This document shows, piece by piece, positions 61,201 through 64,000 of a DNA stretch of 64,000 nt (positions within the stretch are counted from its first letter, which is position 1; each line of letters starts with the position of its first letter). A program made the translations under genes and the position numbers. Location of the stretch: assembly GCA_002701845.1 (NCBI GenBank), contig NZXG01000061.1, forward strand, positions 62,001-126,000. The letters run 5' to 3'. Source of the stretch: Pseudomonadales bacterium. GTDB taxonomy: Bacteria > Pseudomonadota > Gammaproteobacteria > Pseudomonadales > Ketobacteraceae. The notes under the pieces are model-generated. The model searched no databases. It worked only from the letters and a program-made list of their open reading frames with translations, and was not told where the DNA came from.

Positions 61201-64000
61201 CCTGCCGGAATACATGATTCCCTCGGCCTTCGTGGCAATGGAAACCCTGCCCGTCACCGCCAACGGCAAACTGGATCGCCGTGCGCTACCCAAGCCACAA
61301 CTGGAGGCGGATGTGGCGCTTAAACGGTTGCCGCCGCGCACGGAAAAAGAAATCATTCTGGTGGATATCTGGAAGCAGGTCCTCAATCTGGACGACGTGG
61401 GTATTCGCGATAATTTCTTCGAGATGGGGGGCGACTCCATACTCAGCATTCAGATTATCAGCCGGGCCAAACTGGCGGGCTTGCATCTCACCACCAAACA
61501 GATTTTCGAGAACCAGACCATTGAAGAGCTGGCGCTGGTGGCCAGCGAAGTGGAGTCGCCGATTCTGGCAGAGCAGGGCGCGGTTACCGGTGATGTTCTG
61601 CTGTCCCCCATTCAACACTGGTTCTTCGATCACGATTTTGAAGCTGAACAGCATTGGAATCAGTCCGTATTACTGGACATAAAACCCGGACGGTTGATTA
61701 GCGAACCGCAACTGCAAACCGCCTTAGCCGCGCTGATATCCCAACATGATGCATTGCGGTCCCGATTTGTTCGGGCGCACGAATCCGTGCGGCAGTATCT
61801 GGCGGATCCAGAGCCGGCGCATCAGCATTATCTGTTGGACACCGTGGTAATGGACTCCTACGACCCGGCCAGCGATGCCGGACTGCTGACGGAACAGTGC
61901 AACCGTATTCAAGCCAGCCTTAATCTGCAGCAGGGCCCACTGGTGGCGGCCGGGCTGTTCCAGTTGGGGAAAGGTGGTTACAAGCTACTGCTGGTGCTGC
62001 ACCACTTGGTGGTGGATGGAGTATCCTGGCGCGTGCTGATTGAAGATTTCAACAAAGCCCTGGAACAGGCTGCCAACGGTGGGCCGGTGGCTCTGGGCTA
62101 TAAAACCACGGCCTATCAGCAATGGGTGGCAGCGTTGCAGGAAAGCGTGGAATTGGGGCATTTCAACGCTGAGATTGATTACTGGGAGCAAGTGATCGAA
62201 CGGGACAAGCCGGTGATTCCCCTGGACAACGCCGCAGTACCCCATCAGGTGGCAGACAGCGTTATTCATAGCGAACGTCTGTCGGCGTCACTGACCCAAT
62301 CATTGTTGCGCGATGTACATCATGCGTTTCGTACTGAGATCAATGATCTGCTGTTGTCCGCTCTGGCCCGGGTGATTTCGGACTGGAGTGGCAATGCGGA
62401 GATATACCTGGAACTGGAGGGCCATGGCCGGGAAAGCTTCAGTGAAAAAATCGACTTGAGCCGCACTGTGGGCTGGTTCACTTCGGTGTACCCGGTACGC
62501 CTGAAATATGAAAACGGCCAGTCGTTGCAGGACAACCTGAAATCGGTCAAGGAGCAGCTGCGGCGTATTCCCAATAAAGGCTTTGGTTATGGCGCTCTGC
62601 GTTACCTGGGGCAGCCGCGCCAAAACCGTTTATTGAGGCAGGCCCCGCGGGCGGATATCGTCTTCAACTATTTAGGTCAATTTGATGCCCTGCTGGAAAA
62701 CAACCCCTGGTTCCAGCTGGCGGCGGAGCATCGCGGTCAGGAACACAGCTCCGGCAGCGTGGATCCCCACCCAATCAGTATTAACAGCCATATTGCCGGT
62801 GATAGTCTGCAGGTGGACTGGATTTTTTCCCAGCGGCAGCTGCGTCTGGATACAGTGGCCAAGCTGGCCCAGCAGTTTATGGCGGCACTGGAGCAGTTGA
62901 TTGCCCACTGCGTGCAGCCCAATGTATTTGGTTACACACCATCTGACTTCCCCCTGGCGGGGCTGGATCAACCCCAGCTGGACCGCCTGGTGGGTACGCA
63001 ACCCAATATTGAATCGGTTTATCCCCTGTCCCCCATGCAGGAGGGGATGTTGTTCCACAGCCTGTTTGATAATGATGACGGGGTTTATTTCGAGCAGCTT
63101 AGCGTTGAAGTGTTGGGGGGCGTTAACCGGGATACCCTGAAACAGGCCTGGCTGTTGGTGGTGCGGCGGCATCCGGCGTTGCGCAGTGCGTTTTTCTGGC
63201 AGGACATAGATCGGCCCCTGCAGATTGTCTACCGGGACATTGATATGGAGATCAGTGAACTGGACTGGCGCCACCTGGGGGAGAGCCAGGTGCAGGACCG
63301 GTTGGATACCTGGCTGGCCAAAGACCGCCAGCGCGGCTTTGATTTTGAACGGCCCGGTCTGATGCGCCTGACCTGGGTGGATCTGCCCGGAAACCGCGCC
63401 CGCCTGATATGGAGCTTCCACCATATCGTACTGGATGGCTGGTCGCTGCCATTGGTTATGGGCGAGGTATTCCAGACCTATGGTCTGCTGACCAAGGGTG
63501 AAGAGCCAATTCTGCCACAGGCCGGTTGCTACGAGGATTTTATTTCCTATCTGGAACAGGTGGACAAGGGCGATGCGCTGCAGTTCTGGAAATTGTATCT
63601 GGCCGGGTTCGAGGCGGCCACCGCGCTGCCCAATCAGCGTGCGGCGGTGGAGTCTGCGGATAAGCTGTTCCTGGAAAACGAGTTTGTGCTCAATCTGGAT
63701 TTTACCGGCCGTCTGCAACAGTTTGCCCGGGAACAGCATGTCACCCTGAATACGGTGGTGCAGGCGGCCTGGGGCGTGCTGCTGGCCCGCTACAGCGGCG
63801 ACCGGGATGTGGTATTCGGCACCACCGTTTCCGGCCGGCCCGCGGATTTGCCCAACGTGGAAAATATCGTGGGGCTTTTCATCAATACCTTGCCACTGCG
63901 AATTCGTTTGGATCGGGATACCACGATTTTGCCGTTACTGAAATCCATGCAGGATGAACAACTGGATTTGCGGCGGTTTGAATTCACACCTCTGGTGGAC
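58295..64000 (+). CDS. Non-ribosomal peptide synthetase, C-A-PCP-E-C..., incomplete at window end
   Basis: Manual translation from ATG at 58295 gives MTDKKLLSRLASLSPEQREALLKQLKKKK...; C (MHHIISDGWS) ~58445-59780; A (VMYTSGSTGKPKGIEV) ~59810-61290; PCP (MGGDSILSIQ) ~61340-61545; E (LHHLVVDGVSWRVL, VFNYLGQFD) ~61600-62960; C (YPLSPMQEGMLFHSL, HHIVLDGWS) ~63010 onward. No stop encountered; absent from the ORF track because it is open-ended. Confidence 0.93.
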   Translation, partial: MTDKKLLSRLASLSPEQREALLKQLKKKKSQGEQTGKDQITAYKRDSNRVLMSYAQQRLWFIDQLQSGSASYNISAALRLRGALDVEALRLSFEEIIQRHEVLRTTFVTEEGQGRQVINHLQRWELPTISLEPLDAEEQNEVVRDRFRGDAHTSFDLINGPLLRTRLIRLSSTEHVIIVTMHHIISDGWSMGVFIQEIALLYDAFRQDKPSPLQDLKIQYADYSLWQREWLSGDRLERQLSYWKTRLDGVPVLELPTDFPRPPVQSYEGSNLHFGLDAELTAQLQQLAKQQGVTLFMVLFAALQVLLHRYSAQDDICVGTPIAGRVRPEVEKLIGCFVNTLAIRSDLEGNPSFIALLKQVQQNLTGAYDHQDIPFERLVDELGVAREMSHTPLFQVMFVLQNATDSNLSLPGLDIELLPAESNTSKFDITINMREESGRLRGDFEYCTALYSHQTIERMVAHFQRLLRQLAGNPQQGIDEVDYLSASETRLLLEDWAGARPAYERDGDILSVWQAMLSRHGSRPAVGFAEQALTYAQLDAMANHIAHGLREHGVQPGQRVGLCAERSPEVIAAMLGILKAGGAYVPLDPAYPQDRLAYMLQDAALNLVLCHDQLRDKLPAEPAHLLSLNGFAGLTSPIAALPIEPGPSAAAYVMYTSGSTGKPKGIEVCHRNVVRLVRNTNFMDMNASLCFLQYAPISFDAATLEIWAPLLNGGKVMVAPPGQLTPEEIGVVIEQGQVNTAWFTAALFHVIAEYHLDLLRPLRQLLAGGDVLGPKLVRKVLEEIPGIRLINGYGPTENTTFTCCYPITQVSEVRHTVPIGRPIANTTVYILDRQRKPVPVGIPGELYTGGDGVAHGYLNRDELTAEVFLPDPFSTEPGARLYKTGDLVRYLDDGNIEYLGRVDQQVKIRGFRIELSEVETALGRINTVREVAVLAREDIPGVKRLVAYFVPVAGANPTTAELRVELKQSLPEYMIPSAFVAMETLPVTANGKLDRRALPKPQLEADVALKRLPPRTEKEIILVDIWKQVLNLDDVGIRDNFFEMGGDSILSIQIISRAKLAGLHLTTKQIFENQTIEELALVASEVESPILAEQGAVTGDVLLSPIQHWFFDHDFEAEQHWNQSVLLDIKPGRLISEPQLQTALAALISQHDALRSRFVRAHESVRQYLADPEPAHQHYLLDTVVMDSYDPASDAGLLTEQCNRIQASLNLQQGPLVAAGLFQLGKGGYKLLLVLHHLVVDGVSWRVLIEDFNKALEQAANGGPVALGYKTTAYQQWVAALQESVELGHFNAEIDYWEQVIERDKPVIPLDNAAVPHQVADSVIHSERLSASLTQSLLRDVHHAFRTEINDLLLSALARVISDWSGNAEIYLELEGHGRESFSEKIDLSRTVGWFTSVYPVRLKYENGQSLQDNLKSVKEQLRRIPNKGFGYGALRYLGQPRQNRLLRQAPRADIVFNYLGQFDALLENNPWFQLAAEHRGQEHSSGSVDPHPISINSHIAGDSLQVDWIFSQRQLRLDTVAKLAQQFMAALEQLIAHCVQPNVFGYTPSDFPLAGLDQPQLDRLVGTQPNIESVYPLSPMQEGMLFHSLFDNDDGVYFEQLSVEVLGGVNRDTLKQAWLLVVRRHPALRSAFFWQDIDRPLQIVYRDIDMEISELDWRHLGESQVQDRLDTWLAKDRQRGFDFERPGLMRLTWVDLPGNRARLIWSFHHIVLDGWSLPLVMGEVFQTYGLLTKGEEPILPQAGCYEDFISYLEQVDKGDALQFWKLYLAGFEAATALPNQRAAVESADKLFLENEFVLNLDFTGRLQQFAREQHVTLNTVVQAAWGVLLARYSGDRDVVFGTTVSGRPADLPNVENIVGLFINTLPLRIRLDRDTTILPLLKSMQDEQLDLRRFEFTPLVD

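Noticed and set aside
62672-63739. 355-aa minus-strand ORF inside the second NRPS
   Set aside because: Antisense to E/C domains of the open-ended NRPS; listed only because the true ORF lacks a stop in the window.
1-64000. CRISPR arrays, tRNA/rRNA genes, transposases or integrases
   Set aside because: None recognised by eye; no regularly spaced repeats or mobile-element protein motifs in the ORF list. A tRNAscan/Infernal run would be needed to exclude small RNAs.

Overview
This 64 kb window is a bacterial chromosomal segment, moderately GC-rich and gammaproteobacterial in gene content (Alcanivorax/Ketobacter/Marinobacter-like; this placement is an inference). Most of the left 48 kb is housekeeping or metabolic. 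It holds a diiron ferritin-like protein, an AlgP/H1-like Lys/Ala-rich protein, a thiolase, a DASH cryptochrome, a lipase-like lipoprotein, a tandem-FHA protein, RdgC, a PRPP-synthetase-like plus AMP/thymidine-phosphorylase-family pair, a PA0069-type radical SAM protein, a glutathionyl-hydroquinone reductase-like GST, and an HD-GYP protein. It also holds a liu-type leucine catabolic operon (MerR/LiuR, acyl-CoA dehydrogenase, MCC beta and alpha, acetoacetyl-CoA synthetase), MsrA, an M14-like peptidase, olsBA, etfBA, a GMC oxidoreductase with its small subunit, TatD, MaoC, FadL and TolC. Two regions stand out. (1) From 49565 to the window end lies a non-ribosomal lipopeptide assembly line: FAAL-ACP-C-A-PCP-C-A-PCP, then a second NRPS C-A-PCP-E-C... 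that runs off the window and is missing from the supplied ORF track. The adenylation pocket residues I read by hand suggest acyl-Ala(like)-Thr-D-Val(like)-.... (2) From about 25.6 to 31.1 kb on the minus strand lies a tightly overlapping four-gene operon (GNAT-like, GH3-like, GNAT, MMPL/RND). Three of its four genes carry independent lesions: a G6-tract frameshift, an internal deletion with frameshift, and an in-frame TAG. All family calls are from reading motifs; no searches were run.
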